Shown here: positions 52,072 through 63,300 of the stretch, in pieces
Layout of the letters: each line of letters starts with the position of its first letter
How positions within the stretch are numbered: the first letter of the stretch is position 1
From: SZUA-430 sp964561925
GTDB lineage: Bacteria > Pseudomonadota > Alphaproteobacteria > Micropepsales > Micropepsaceae
Length of the DNA: 64,000 nt
NCBI GenBank assembly: GCA_964561925.1
Contig: CAZLRW010000001.1
Coordinates: forward strand, 1-64,000
Direction: 5' to 3'
Position numbers and translations under genes: made by a program
Notes under the pieces: generated by a model
The model's input: only the letters and a program-made list of their open reading frames with translations
What the model was told of the DNA's origin: nothing
Database searches by the model: none

Positions 52072-52084
52072 TGACAAATTGTCA
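52072..52084. promoter_or_regulatory. 13-bp palindrome TGACAAATTGTCA
   Basis: Second copy of the dyad at 41036-41048, followed by GTTATCGAATC. It lies 53 bases before the start of the long operon. Confidence 0.6.
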
Positions 52085-52136
52085 GTTATCGAATCTACAC
52101 CGCTGCAGGTAGCGCGTGCAGGGAAGGGAGGCACTC

Positions 52137-53399
52137 ATGCTCGACCGGCCGATCGCGTCAACGAAGCCGCAGCTTGATACGTGGTTGCCGACTTTGCTCG
52201 ATCCGCCGCCGAGCGAGGTTCAATCCGGCTTGCGCGATGCGCTCCACAAGTTTGCCGTAGATGTAATGCGTCCGGCTGGCCGCGCTCTCGATCGCATGAC
52301 GCCTCAGGAAGTAATCGCGCCCGGCTCGCCGTTCTATGCGATGCATGAGCAATACCGCGCATTCGGGATCAGCCAAGCAGCCATGGCAGAGTTGCCGCCG
52401 CAAGAGGCTGCACTGCTGCAGTCGATGGCGTACGAGGAACTCGGTTGGGGTGACGCAGGTCTCGCAATCTCAATCGGCGTAAATGGCATGCCGGCATCCG
52501 TCGCGCGCGCCATCGGCGCGCCTGAATTCGTTGAGCGGTTCCCCGAAACGAGGTTTGGCTGCTGGGCCATTACCGAACCCGATCATGGCAGTGATATGTT
52601 GGACTCGACGCGACAGGCTTTCGCCTTGGACGGTCAGTACGGCAGGCCGAGTTGCGTGGCGCGGCAGACCGGCAGAGACATCGTCTTGTCGGGTCAGAAA
52701 TCCGCCTGGGTTTCGAACGGCGCGATCGCGGAACAAGCGGTCCTGTTTTGCGCGTACGACGACGGCAAAGCGGGTTTCCGCGGCTGTGTTCTCTACGTCC
52801 CCCTGGACGCAAAGGGCGTGAGTAGGGGCAAGCCACTCGACAAGCTGGGTCAGCGCGCGCTGCCGCAAGGCGAAATCTTCTTCGACGACGTGAGGCTGTC
52901 GAAGGACTATCTCGCCGCGGATCCGGACGCATATCACGACGCGCTTTACGCAACGTTGTGCCTCGCCAACAGCGGTATGGGGTCTTGCTTCGTCGGCGTC
53001 GCACGCGCGGCATTCGAACACGCGCTCGAATACGCACACGAGCGCAAGCAGGGCGGCGTGCCCATCATTCAACATCAGAATGTCCGAGCCCGCCTCTTCG
53101 GCATGTATCGCAAAGTCGAGGCCGCGCGCGCGTTGGCGCGCCGCGTCGCCATACACAACGCCACAGCGCCCACGCCCGCTCTCCAAGGCGCCATTGCATC
53201 AAAGATTACGGGCACGCAAACTGCCTTCGAGGTCGCGAGCGAAGCGGTGCAGATCTTCGGTGGCGCGGGCATGTCGCGCGAATACCCGATCGAAAAGCTG
53301 CTGCGCGATGCACGCGCTTCAATGATCGAGGACGGTTGCAATGAACTCTTGGCGATCAAAGGCGGGTCGCAACTGGTGCGCCACGAGCGCATGAACTGA
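52137..53399 (+). CDS. acyl-CoA dehydrogenase, first gene of a seven-gene operon
   Basis: 420 residues from ATG 52137 (AAGGGAGG upstream). WAITEPDHGSDMLDSTRQAF, SAWVSNGAIAEQAVLFCAYD, and the C-terminal MIEDGCNELLAIKGG, where EDG replaces the usual YEG. It has a longer N-terminus than its paralogues. Confidence 0.8.
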   Translation: MLDRPIASTKPQLDTWLPTLLDPPPSEVQSGLRDALHKFAVDVMRPAGRALDRMTPQEVIAPGSPFYAMHEQYRAFGISQAAMAELPPQEAALLQSMAYEELGWGDAGLAISIGVNGMPASVARAIGAPEFVERFPETRFGCWAITEPDHGSDMLDSTRQAFALDGQYGRPSCVARQTGRDIVLSGQKSAWVSNGAIAEQAVLFCAYDDGKAGFRGCVLYVPLDAKGVSRGKPLDKLGQRALPQGEIFFDDVRLSKDYLAADPDAYHDALYATLCLANSGMGSCFVGVARAAFEHALEYAHERKQGGVPIIQHQNVRARLFGMYRKVEAARALARRVAIHNATAPTPALQGAIASKITGTQTAFEVASEAVQIFGGAGMSREYPIEKLLRDARASMIEDGCNELLAIKGGSQLVRHERMN

Positions 53400-53411
53400 A
53401 GGAGTGGCATC

Positions 53412-54638
53412 ATGGCGCACGCACTCATCGCCGGCGTCGGCATGACGGATTTCGGAAAATTTCCTGACCGGGGCCTGAAGTCGTTGGCCGGTGAGGCGAT
53501 CGTCGGCGCGCTCGCGGATGCAGGTTTGCGCCCTGGCGACGTCGAAGCAGCCTATATGGGCAACGCCGCGGCGCCCCTGATCACCGGCCAAGCGATGATC
53601 GCAGGTCAGGTGATCCTACGCAGCCTCGGCATCGGCCGCATACCGGTCGTCAATGTCGAGAACGCTTGCGCGACCTCCGCGACCGCGTTCCAGCAGGCCG
53701 AGCGGATGATCGCTTGCGGGCAATACGACGTCATGCTGGCGGCGGGTTTCGAAAAGCTGTTCCACACGGACAAGTCGCGCACGTTCGCTGTGTTCATGGG
53801 TGCGATCGACGTCGAAGGCATTCCGCAGTTCATGGCTTCGCTCGCAAAGGCCGAGAAGCCGAAAAGCGAGGGCGAGGGCGGCGACAAGCGTTCTATCTTC
53901 ATGGACATCTATGCCGCCGCCGCACGCCGTCACATGGAGCGCTACGGTACGTCGGCGCGCCACTTCGCGATGGTGTCGGCGAAAAACGCATATCACGGAA
54001 GCCTGAACCCGCACGCGCAGTATCGGGACGTGTTGAGCATCGACGAAGTGTTGGCCGCTCCGACCGTCGCCCCGCCGCTGACGCTGCCGATGTGCGCACC
54101 AATAGGCGACGGCGCCGCGGCCGTCGTTCTGGTGTCGGAGCGCAAGGCGCGTACCATGGGTCTCAAAGACGCCGTGCGCGTGCGCTCCAGTGTGCTCGCC
54201 TCCGGATGGGACGGCTCTGGATCCAACGATGAATCCGTCATCGACTATGCGGCGCGTAACGCTTACGAAGCGGCCGCGATCGATCCACGTGACATCGATG
54301 TCGTCGAATTGCATGACGCGACGGCCCCCGCCGAAATCCTCTGCTACGAGTCCATGGGCCTCGCCAAGAAGGGCGAGGGCGCGCGGCTAATCGAGGAAGG
54401 CGCCACGCGGCTTGGTGGGCGCGTTCCGGTCAACACATCCGGCGGCCTTTTGCGCAAGGGTCATCCGGTCGGCGCGACGGGCGCCGCGCAAATCTACGAA
54501 CTATGTGAGCAGTTGCGCGGTCGTGCCGGCGAGCGGCAAGTTCAGGGTGCGCGCATCGGCGTCGCCGAGAATGGCGGCGGGTTCATCGGCGCGGACGCAG
54601 CCGCAACCGTTGTCACTGTTCTCGAGAAGACAGGGTGA
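53412..54638 (+). CDS. thiolase-family protein (SCP-x / lipid-transfer type)
   Basis: 408 residues. Nucleophile Cys in NVENACATSATAF, VELHDATAPAEIL, and GHPVGATGAAQIYEL with the active His. The second reactive Cys of degradative thiolases is absent, as usual for SCP-x-like members. Twelve bases behind the dehydrogenase. Confidence 0.8.
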   Translation: MAHALIAGVGMTDFGKFPDRGLKSLAGEAIVGALADAGLRPGDVEAAYMGNAAAPLITGQAMIAGQVILRSLGIGRIPVVNVENACATSATAFQQAERMIACGQYDVMLAAGFEKLFHTDKSRTFAVFMGAIDVEGIPQFMASLAKAEKPKSEGEGGDKRSIFMDIYAAAARRHMERYGTSARHFAMVSAKNAYHGSLNPHAQYRDVLSIDEVLAAPTVAPPLTLPMCAPIGDGAAAVVLVSERKARTMGLKDAVRVRSSVLASGWDGSGSNDESVIDYAARNAYEAAAIDPRDIDVVELHDATAPAEILCYESMGLAKKGEGARLIEEGATRLGGRVPVNTSGGLLRKGHPVGATGAAQIYELCEQLRGRAGERQVQGARIGVAENGGGFIGADAAATVVTVLEKTG

Positions 54639-54643
54639 TCGCC

Positions 54644-56272
54644 ATGGCGGAGACACTGCAGTCCCAAGTCCCGCCGATCCTCGCGCACATCATTCGCGCC
54701 CGGGCGCAAACGCACGGTGACCTCAACGTCCTGACCTTCGTCGAAATCGCGGCGGATAGCGGCCTTGCCGACGAGAAGCGCACGTACGCGCAGCTATGGC
54801 GGCGCGGGTGCGCTTTGGCGCACGTCCTGGTAAACAAGGGCGTAAAGGCCGGCGATCGCTTCGCGCTTGTCATGCAGAACCACCCTGAGTTCGTCGAAGC
54901 CATGGTGGCGGCGTCGATTCTGGGCGCCGTGTTCGTGCCCATCGATCCGCGTACGAAGGGCGAGAAGCTCGCCTATATGCTCGACTTCGCCGAATGCTCG
55001 GGCGCGATCGTGGCCGACTATGCGTGGGCGAACATCGCCGAGATCTTGCCGCGCCTCGGGCGCCTGAAGTGGATAGCGACGCTGGGCGCGCCTGCCAACG
55101 CCCCAGGCGACGCGAATGTCTTTGGACTCAAAGGGGCACTTGACCGGAGCAGTAGCGACGACATGGAAATCGTCTCGAACGATCCCGACGCGACGATGCA
55201 GCTGCTCTACACATCGGGCACGACGGGCGACCCAAAGGCGATAGTGGCAACCCACCGGCGTTTTGCGGAAGCCGGCATGCTCGGTCTGATGCTGAGGCTC
55301 AAGAATAACGATCGGCTCTACACCGGCTTGTCGCTCACGCATGCCAACGCACAACTGATCACGCTGGGCATGGCGATTCAGATGGGCATTCCCGCCGTCA
55401 TCAGCCGCAAGTTCACGAAGTCGCGCCTTTGGGACATCACGCGCAAGTACGGCTGCACGATCTTCAATCTGCTCGGCGGCATGACGGTCGAACTCTATAG
55501 CCAGCCGCCGCAGCCGAACGACGCTGACAATCCCGTACGTATGGTGCTGTCCGCCGGGATGCCGGCTGCGATCTGGGAGAATTTTGCCAAGCGCTTTGGT
55601 GTCCAGATCTTTGAGTTCTATGGCGCGGCCGAAGGAGGGCTGACCTTGAACCCGCCGGGCGTTGGACCGATCGGCAGCGTCGGTAAGCCACCGCCGAACC
55701 TTGAACTTGCTATCCTTGACGACGACGGCTGCCCGGTTCCCGCCGGCGAAGCCGGTGAGATTTGTTTCCGCCCGGCGGCCGGTGGCACAGCCGCGGTGCG
55801 CTACCTCAAGAACGAGGGCGCATCAACGAAGAAGACGGCGCAAGGATGGCTGCACTCCGGCGACATCGGCCACGTTGACGCGGCCGGATGGCTCTACTTC
55901 GACCATCGCAAGGGTGACGAGATCAGGCGAAACGGCGAGTTCATCTCGCCGGGCTTCGTCGAGAAGGCAATCGCCGAGCATCCGCAGGTCACCGATGTCT
56001 TCGTCTATGGCGTGGCCGCGCGCAGCGGCGCGCCTGGTGAGAAAGACGTTGTGGCGGCAATTGTACCAGCAGATCGCGCCAAGTTCGATCCCGTCTCGGT
56101 CTATGCACACTGCCGGCGTGTTCTCGAACCAAACGCTGTGCCTTCGCTTCTGCAAGTCGTCTCGGAAATCCCAAAGACGGCGTCCGAGAAGCCCCAAGAA
56201 CGCATCCTGCGCGAGCGGCTCGCCGCAGGGGGATCGGACATCTACTCAGCGGAGCATGCCGCCGCAGCATGA
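54644..56272 (+). CDS. acyl-CoA synthetase / AMP-ligase (ANL family)
   Basis: 542 residues from ATG 54644 (GTG 54635 is in frame). YTSGTTGDPKAIVATH, FYGAAEGGLTLNPPG, GWLYFDHRKGDEIRRNGEFI. The C-terminal PKTASEKPQERI differs from the usual PKT.SGKI.R, but Lys is kept. It activates a carboxylic acid to its CoA ester. Confidence 0.85.
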   Translation: MAETLQSQVPPILAHIIRARAQTHGDLNVLTFVEIAADSGLADEKRTYAQLWRRGCALAHVLVNKGVKAGDRFALVMQNHPEFVEAMVAASILGAVFVPIDPRTKGEKLAYMLDFAECSGAIVADYAWANIAEILPRLGRLKWIATLGAPANAPGDANVFGLKGALDRSSSDDMEIVSNDPDATMQLLYTSGTTGDPKAIVATHRRFAEAGMLGLMLRLKNNDRLYTGLSLTHANAQLITLGMAIQMGIPAVISRKFTKSRLWDITRKYGCTIFNLLGGMTVELYSQPPQPNDADNPVRMVLSAGMPAAIWENFAKRFGVQIFEFYGAAEGGLTLNPPGVGPIGSVGKPPPNLELAILDDDGCPVPAGEAGEICFRPAAGGTAAVRYLKNEGASTKKTAQGWLHSGDIGHVDAAGWLYFDHRKGDEIRRNGEFISPGFVEKAIAEHPQVTDVFVYGVAARSGAPGEKDVVAAIVPADRAKFDPVSVYAHCRRVLEPNAVPSLLQVVSEIPKTASEKPQERILRERLAAGGSDIYSAEHAAAA

Positions 56273-56303
56273 CGCACAACCTTGACTGAAAGGAACCACC
56301 GCT

Positions 56304-57443
56304 ATGAAAACGAAACCTGCCGTAGTTGTTTACGGTGCGAGTGGCTATACGGGAAAGCTGATCACTGAGCGCCTGGTCGACGCCGGCATCCCATTCATTG
56401 CCGCCGGGCGCGACAAGAAACGCTTGGAAGACGCGCTCCGGGATTTGCCGAACGCGCGAAAGACGCAGGCGGTCGTCGCGACGGTCGAGCACAACGCACG
56501 TGCGCTAGCCGAATCGTTTTCCGGCGCTCGCGTTGTCGCCAATGTCGTGGGGCCGTTTGGTCAATTGGGCCGAGAGGTGGCCGAGGCCGCCTTGGCGGCG
56601 CGTTGTCACTACGTGGACACAACGGGCGAAACGGATTGGATCAGGCTGTTGCGTGACGAGTATGGCTCGAAGTTTGCCGACGCAAAGCTGCTGGTCTGTC
56701 CGGCCCTCGCCTATATGTGGACGGCCGGTCAATTGGCGGCGGAGGTTGCGCTCGAACAGAAAGGTATCGACAGTCTCGACATCGTCTATGCACCGGGCAG
56801 CGCTCCAACGGTCGCCTCAACACTGTCGTTTATGCGCATGGTCACGCGGACGCAGTACCGTCTCTTGAACCGTGCGCTCGATGCCTGGCCGGCAGGATCA
56901 TCCGTCCTCAACGGTCTACCACACACGCACGAAGTGATGCGTAGCCTGCCGTGGGGCGGTGGCGCGGAGCCGATCTGGTATGAGCACGATCCGCGCGTAC
57001 GCAATTGCCGGGTCACGGTAGCGCTGCAAAATCCGCAAATGGTCGATTGGCTGCTGAATTGCGCAGCCGAGTTCAACAAGGTGGCCGGATCGAAATCGGA
57101 AGCCGAACTCGAGACGCTGACGAACACGTGGGGCCAGGCCATGGCCTCGACACCGCCACGCGAGAACCTCGAGGCGAACAGAAGCGTGATCTCCTGCAAG
57201 TCGCGTGGCGCCGAAGCGGGTCGCGAGATCGTGCTCTACGGGACCGCGCCCTATGAGCAGACGGGCGTTTTGATTGCCGAGGGTGTGCAGCGCCTACTTG
57301 GAAAAGGTGCGAGGCGCGCAGGCTTCGCATCACCCGCAACCGCATTCGGTCATCGCGAACTCATCGATGCCTTGGTGCGCAAGGGTCTGCACCAACCGGT
57401 GCCCACGGCGCCGCACAGCGAACGGCGCGGCAAAGCGGCCTGA
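56304..57443 (+). CDS. saccharopine-dehydrogenase-like / trans-acting enoyl reductase-like protein
   Basis: 379 residues. Rossmann start VVVYGASGYTGKLITERLVD and the family segment VANVVGPFGQLGREVAEAAL, TGETDWIR. Related to reductases that act on enzyme-bound polyketide or lipid products. The actual substrate is not evident. Confidence 0.7.
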   Translation: MKTKPAVVVYGASGYTGKLITERLVDAGIPFIAAGRDKKRLEDALRDLPNARKTQAVVATVEHNARALAESFSGARVVANVVGPFGQLGREVAEAALAARCHYVDTTGETDWIRLLRDEYGSKFADAKLLVCPALAYMWTAGQLAAEVALEQKGIDSLDIVYAPGSAPTVASTLSFMRMVTRTQYRLLNRALDAWPAGSSVLNGLPHTHEVMRSLPWGGGAEPIWYEHDPRVRNCRVTVALQNPQMVDWLLNCAAEFNKVAGSKSEAELETLTNTWGQAMASTPPRENLEANRSVISCKSRGAEAGREIVLYGTAPYEQTGVLIAEGVQRLLGKGARRAGFASPATAFGHRELIDALVRKGLHQPVPTAPHSERRGKAA

Positions 57444-57457
57444 GGGAGGTAGCGAAC

Positions 57458-59176
57458 ATGACGCAACTCGACGGTGGCGAACTTCTTGCCCGGACGCTTG
57501 CAAAAGCCGGTGTACGCGAGGTCTTTGCGCTCCATGGCGGGCACTTGGAATCGTTTCTTCAGGGGTGCGTCCACAACAACATCCGTCTAACGGACACGCG
57601 GCATGAGGCGGCGGCGGGGCACGCCGCCGACGCATACGCGCGCGTGACCGGCGAGATCGGTGTATGCACGGTGACGGCGGGCCCCGGGTTCGCAAATGCG
57701 GTTCCGGCGATCGTGAACGCTTATCTGGACGGCGTCCCGACGTTGTTTCTGATCGGTGCGCCGCCGCTGCGCGAGGCAGAGACGAACCCGCTGCAAGGTG
57801 GCTTCGACCAGATCGCCATGGCAGCACCAGTGTCGAAGTGGGCGCACCGGGTGACGAACGCCGAGCGGATACCGGATCTCACAGCGCAGGCAATCCGCAT
57901 CGCGCGAAACGGACGGCCGGGCCCGGTAGTGCTGGAGCTGCCGATCGACGTTTTACACGGCCCACTCGATCCGAATTCAGTTGTTGAGCCCACGGGCCTC
58001 GACGTGCGGACCCACCCCGCACCGTCTCCAGAGGAAGTGAGCTCCCTTCTCGCATTCCTGAGCAACGCAAGGCGGCCCATCATCTTTGCCGGCGGAGGCT
58101 CTCGCTTTGCCAACGCCGCGAAGGAGCTGCGGCGCTTCGCCGAGCTCAGCGGCATTCCCGTATTCGTGAATCCGCGCGGCTACGGTCTGTTGCCGCCCGA
58201 CCACAAGCTGTTCGGGAAGGATGTGAGCAACCTCGCCACGCTGTCCATGATGGGCGGCGAGGGGCCAGATGCGGTGCTGATCCTCGGCGCACGACTAGGT
58301 CTTTTCGCGGGCGGTCGCGGTGGCAAGATAATCCCGACGCAGGCGCGTATTGCCCAAGTCGATATCGACGCCGGAGAGATTGGTCGTCTGATGTCCCCAG
58401 TCGTAGCGGCCAGCGCGGACGTTTCCGAGGCGTTGCGTGCAATGAGCGACCGTAGCGCAGGTGTTACCTGGCCCGATTGGTCGGATTGGGCAGCGAAGGC
58501 TGTTTCATTGCAGCAGGGGCATGCATTCCTGTTCGCGGGTACGGAAGAGAAGTCGCCGCTTCACCCCTACGCTGCCGCGCGCGAAATCATGAAGGCGCTG
58601 GGGCGTGACATGATCTACGTACTCGACGGCGGCGAGGCGGGCGCTTGGGCGCAAATGCACGTAAATGTCGACGAGCCTGGGCGCGTCCTGGGGCACGGCT
58701 ATCTTGGATGCCTGGGCATAGGGCCTGGCATGGCGATCGGCGCCCAGCGTGCATTCCCGAACAAGCGCGTTGTCCTGCTGACGGGCGACGGTGCCGCCGG
58801 ATTCCATATCCAGGAATTCGACACGATGGTGAGGCATGGCCTGCCGGTGTTGACCATCATCTTCAACAACCGCGCTTGGGGCATGTCGATCCACGGTCAG
58901 GAGGCTATGTACGGACGCAATGCGCACGTTATCACGGAGCTCGCCGACACGAACTACCACACTGTAGCGCAAGCCTTTGGCTGCCACGGTGAGCGCGTCG
59001 AGCGGCTGGAAGATCTGGGACCAGCCGTCGAGCGCGCGCTCGCGAGCGGTATTCCGTCGTGCCTAAACGTGATCGTTGACCGTGAAGCCGTGCATCCGAT
59101 CACGACCATGCTCATGGGGGAGAAGGACAGCAAGAGAACGGTCATTCCATACTACGAGAACATCGCGGCGCAGTAA
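57458..59176 (+). CDS. ThDP-dependent enzyme (acetolactate synthase / 2-hydroxyacyl-CoA lyase type)
   Basis: 572 residues. Catalytic Glu in TRHEAAAGHAADAYAR, ThDP/Mg motif GDGAAGFHIQEFDTMVRHG followed by NNRAWGM. The middle FAD/ADP-type domain is present. The CoA-rich context favours a 2-hydroxyacyl-CoA lyase or carboligase over acetolactate synthase. Confidence 0.8.
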   Translation: MTQLDGGELLARTLAKAGVREVFALHGGHLESFLQGCVHNNIRLTDTRHEAAAGHAADAYARVTGEIGVCTVTAGPGFANAVPAIVNAYLDGVPTLFLIGAPPLREAETNPLQGGFDQIAMAAPVSKWAHRVTNAERIPDLTAQAIRIARNGRPGPVVLELPIDVLHGPLDPNSVVEPTGLDVRTHPAPSPEEVSSLLAFLSNARRPIIFAGGGSRFANAAKELRRFAELSGIPVFVNPRGYGLLPPDHKLFGKDVSNLATLSMMGGEGPDAVLILGARLGLFAGGRGGKIIPTQARIAQVDIDAGEIGRLMSPVVAASADVSEALRAMSDRSAGVTWPDWSDWAAKAVSLQQGHAFLFAGTEEKSPLHPYAAAREIMKALGRDMIYVLDGGEAGAWAQMHVNVDEPGRVLGHGYLGCLGIGPGMAIGAQRAFPNKRVVLLTGDGAAGFHIQEFDTMVRHGLPVLTIIFNNRAWGMSIHGQEAMYGRNAHVITELADTNYHTVAQAFGCHGERVERLEDLGPAVERALASGIPSCLNVIVDREAVHPITTMLMGEKDSKRTVIPYYENIAAQ

Positions 59177-59197
59177 CCGCCGCCGGAAAGGAGACCT

Positions 59198-60292
59198 ATG
59201 CAGCGCGTTGAATGGATCGCTGGTTTTGCTGTCGCAGGATTTTTCATCGCGCTGTTCGCGTTGTACACGCCCCGGAACCAAACACAGGTTGGTGCGGCCC
59301 AACGTGAGGTGATCCCCGTCACCGTTGCCGAAGTCCGCACGGCGGTCGATGCGCAGACGGTCGAAGCGACTGGTACGCTTGTGCTGAAACGCGAAACCGT
59401 ACTGTCCTTCAAAATCGGCGGTGTCATCGCATCACTTGCGGTTCGCGCGGGCGATCAAGTGAAATCGGGTCAAGTGCTCGCCAGCCTAAACCAAACTGAA
59501 ATCTCAGCGCGGGAGGGGGAGGCCCGCGCTCAACTCGATTTGGCGCGCAAGGAGTATGAGCGCTCAGTCGAACTGAAGAAGCGGGGCTTCGTTGCCGACC
59601 GCCGCGTTGACGACGCGAAGGCGGCATTGGCGCGCGCGAAGGCGGCGTTCGAGGTCGTTCACTTCGACCGGAGTTGGGCCGAACTCAGGGCGCCTTGGGA
59701 CGGCGTCGTTCTCACTCGCTATGTCGAGGTTGGTGAGTTGATCGCTGGGGGACGCCCGGCGCTCGCCGTCGGCGACACGACTGGTGGTTTCAATCTGATG
59801 GCGCCGATCGCCGACCGGGATGTGGGGCGCCTCGCCGTCGGTGATCGTGTGGACGTCTCGTTCCCGGCGACTGAGGTCCGCGCTAGAGGTCGCGTCGCGC
59901 GGGTCACCGCCAAGGCAGACCCACGCACCGGCAACTTTGAGGCGGAAATCGCGGTTGAAGAGGCTCCGGCCTCGCTGCGCAGCGGCATGATCGGCAAGGC
60001 CGCTATCTACCCGGCGGCGGGCACGTCGGGCACGCTCGTTGCTATTCCAGCTGAGGCCATCGTTGAGGGCGACGGGGCGCGCGTCAGCGTGTATGTACTC
60101 AAGTCGGGTAGCGAAACGGCAGAACTACGCGAAGTGCATCTAAGGCGCCTTGAGGGTTCGCAGGCTCTGATTGCGTCGGGCTTAACACGGGGCGAGCGTG
60201 TGGTTGTGTCAGGCGCCGCCTATGTGCGCGCCGGCGATCCCCTCAGGGTGGTCGACTCGGTCGCAGCCATGCGACCCTCGTCCGGCCCTTGA
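59198..60292 (+). CDS. RND periplasmic adaptor
   Basis: 364 residues. Signal/anchor 6-24; lipoyl half VLSFKIGGVIASLAVRAGDQ; short alpha-hairpin 105-155; barrel and membrane-proximal domain. No lipobox. The pump gene follows ten bases later. Confidence 0.85.
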   Translation: MQRVEWIAGFAVAGFFIALFALYTPRNQTQVGAAQREVIPVTVAEVRTAVDAQTVEATGTLVLKRETVLSFKIGGVIASLAVRAGDQVKSGQVLASLNQTEISAREGEARAQLDLARKEYERSVELKKRGFVADRRVDDAKAALARAKAAFEVVHFDRSWAELRAPWDGVVLTRYVEVGELIAGGRPALAVGDTTGGFNLMAPIADRDVGRLAVGDRVDVSFPATEVRARGRVARVTAKADPRTGNFEAEIAVEEAPASLRSGMIGKAAIYPAAGTSGTLVAIPAEAIVEGDGARVSVYVLKSGSETAELREVHLRRLEGSQALIASGLTRGERVVVSGAAYVRAGDPLRVVDSVAAMRPSSGP

Positions 60293-60302
60293 GCGCGGTC
60301 CT

Positions 60303-63300
60303 ATGACCTGGCTCAGCGCCTTCTCCGTTCGTCACTGGCAGTTCACGCTGGTGCTCTTTGCGATGCTCATTGCGCTTGGTACCAACGCGCTACGCTCGAT
60401 ACCGCGCACTGAGGACCCCCATTTTCCAATCCCGGTAATGATCGTCAAAGCGGTGCTGCCTGGCGCCGATCCGGTGGATATGGAGCGGTTGGTGGCCGAT
60501 CGAATCGAAGACGCGATCGACGCTCTCGATGATGTTAAGGAAATCCGCTCGACGAGCCAAAACGGTGTCGCCATTGTATCGGTCGAGTTCGACTGGAGTT
60601 CGGACGCCGAAAAGAAGTATGACGACGTGTTGCGCGAAGTGAACGCGCTGAAGCCGCGCCTGCCTGAAGGGCTCGCGCGCCTCGATGTCGATCGCATTCG
60701 GACCACAGACGCCAACATCGTGCAGATCGCGCTGTTGTCCGACAGCGTGTCCTGGAAGGAACTTCAAGACCGAGCGCATGATCTGAAGGACCTGCTCGAC
60801 CGCGTGCCCGGCGTCGATCGGGCCGAGTACTGGGGCGTACCGAGAAGCGAGATACGCGTCGCGATCGACCTTGGGAAGCTCGCCGCCCTCAACCTTCCGG
60901 TGACGCGTGTCGCCGACGCAATTGAAGCCGAAGGAAAGGACGTCCCGCCCGGCGCGATCCACGCCGGCGGGCGTCGCTTCAACATTAAGGCGACGGGCTC
61001 TTTCCGCACGATCGATGAGATCGCTGATGTGGTGGTGCTTGCAGTCGGCGGACACACCGTGCGCGTTCGCGACGTTGCAGAGGTTGGCTGGGCCAGCGAC
61101 GAATCCGACCATCTCACGCGCCTTAATGGTCGGCGCGCGGCATTCGTGACCGCAACGCAGAAGAGCAGCGAAACAGTATTCGCGGTGCGCGATCGCATTT
61201 GGGAGGAACTCGATCGCTTTGAACAAGGCCTTCCTGCAAGCATCAAAATGGAACGTCCGTTCGACCAGTCGAAGAGCGTTGAGAAGCGGCTCAATCATCT
61301 CCTGTTCGACTTCGCCTTTGCACTTTCGCTCGTTCTCGTGACGCTTTTGCCGCTGGGGTTTCGCGCGTCACTGATCGTCATGATGTCGATACCGCTGTCG
61401 CTTGCGATCGGCGTGACACTTCTTCACATCACCGGCTTCTCGCTGAATCAGCTTTCGATTGCGGGCTTTGTACTGGCGTTGGGGCTCTTGGTCGACGATT
61501 CGATCGTCGTCACCGAGAATATCGCCCGTCACCTGCGCGAAGGAACGCCCAGACGGCGTGCAGCGATGGATGCGACAGCGCAAATATCGGTCGCCGTTTT
61601 GGGCTGCACGGCAACGTTGGTATTGGCATTTCTGCCGCTTCTGTTTCTTCCCGAGGGGGCTGGCAAGTTCACTCGGTCGCTTCCGTTCAGCATTCTGTTT
61701 ACGGTGGTCGCGTCACTCTTCGTTGCCTTTACGATCATACCGTTTCTAGCCAGCCGCGTGCTGAAGGAAGATGACTCTCACCAGGGCAATCGGGTGCTGC
61801 AAGCGGTTCAAGCGGCCATTCGGTACGTCTACAACCCCGTCCTGGCTCGCGCGCTCCGCAACCCGTGGCCGACGCTAGCCTTGGCCGCCCTGATGGTCGC
61901 AGCGTCGCTGCCGCTGATCCCGGTCATCGGCTTCAGCCTGTTTCCGCCCGCGAGTTCACCGCTCTTTCTTGTGCAGATCGAAATGCCGGACGGCACAGCT
62001 TTGTCGCGCACGGACAGCGTGTTGAGAAGAGCCGAGGCGGTTCTTGCCGACGAGCCGAACGTGCGCTGGTACTTTGCCAATCTTGGGCGTGGAAACCCCC
62101 AAGTATTCTACAATGCACGGCAGCGCGAGACGGCCACCAACTTCGCCGAACTGTTTGTCTCGATCGGCGAATGGGATCGCCAGCGTGGGCCGGCGACGCT
62201 CGATGCGCTACGGCGCCGGCTCCGAGAGATTCCGGGCGCACAGATTGTCGTGCGAGAGTTCAGCAACGGCCCGCCGATAGAAGCGCCGATCGCCGTTCGT
62301 ATCCTAGGGCCGGATGTCGAACTCCTACGCCAGCTGGCGGCCGAAGCCGCTCGTATCGTCGAGCAAACGCCTGGTGCCCAGGACGTAGTCAATTCCGTGC
62401 GCCTGAAGCGGACGGATCTCGATCTTGGCATCGACAAAGGCAAGGCGAGCGCGCTCGGTGTGCCTGCGGGTGCGGTGGATCGCAGCATACGCATTGCGCT
62501 CGAAGGCGTCACTGTTGCCCAATATCGCACAGGCGTTGGCCGGGAATACGACGTCTCGATTCGCCTGCCGTTTGTCGAGCGCAACAACCTCGATGCGCTC
62601 AATCGCGTTTATCTGCCGACGCAAGAAGGCGCAGGCGTGCCCTTGTCGCTGGTGACGCAGCCACGCCTGGAGGCGGGTCCAAACCGCATCGATCGCGTCG
62701 GCCGGGAGCGCGCAGTGACCGTCACGGCCCATGTTGCGACGGGCTTCGTTACAGCGAAAGTGGCAGCGGAGGCGTTCGCGCGATTGGCGACGCTGAAGTT
62801 ACCACCGGGTTACCGCGTCGTGGCGGGCGGGGAAGCCGAAGCTCAGAAGCGCAGCTTCGGCGGCCTCTGGACGGCGTTGCTTCTCGCGCTCTTTGGGATC
62901 ATGGCTGCGCTCATCCTGGAGTTCCGGTCTTTCCGAGCGAGCGCCGTTGTCGCCGCCGTCATTCCGCTCGGCATCATGGGCGGCATTGTGGCGCTTTGGC
63001 TGACCGGTTACACGCTGTCGTTCACTGCGGTGATCGGCTTCATCGCTCTTGTCGGGATAGAGATCAAGAACTCGATCCTGCTCGTGGACTTCACCGTGCA
63101 GCTACAACGGCAAGGCTTTCCGCTACGCGAGGCGATCGCGAAGGCAGGCGAGATTCGCTTTTTGCCGGTCTTGTTGACCAGCGCCACCGCCATCGGCGGG
63201 TTGCTGCCGCTGGCGCTCGAAGGGTCGGGTCTTTATTCGCCGTTAGCCTATGTCATCATCGGCGGTCTGGTGACGTCGACGCTGCTGTCGCGCATCATAA

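Noticed and set aside
57458..59176. Acetolactate synthase for branched-chain amino acids
   Set aside because: No small regulatory subunit or ilv genes; the neighbours are CoA-ester enzymes.
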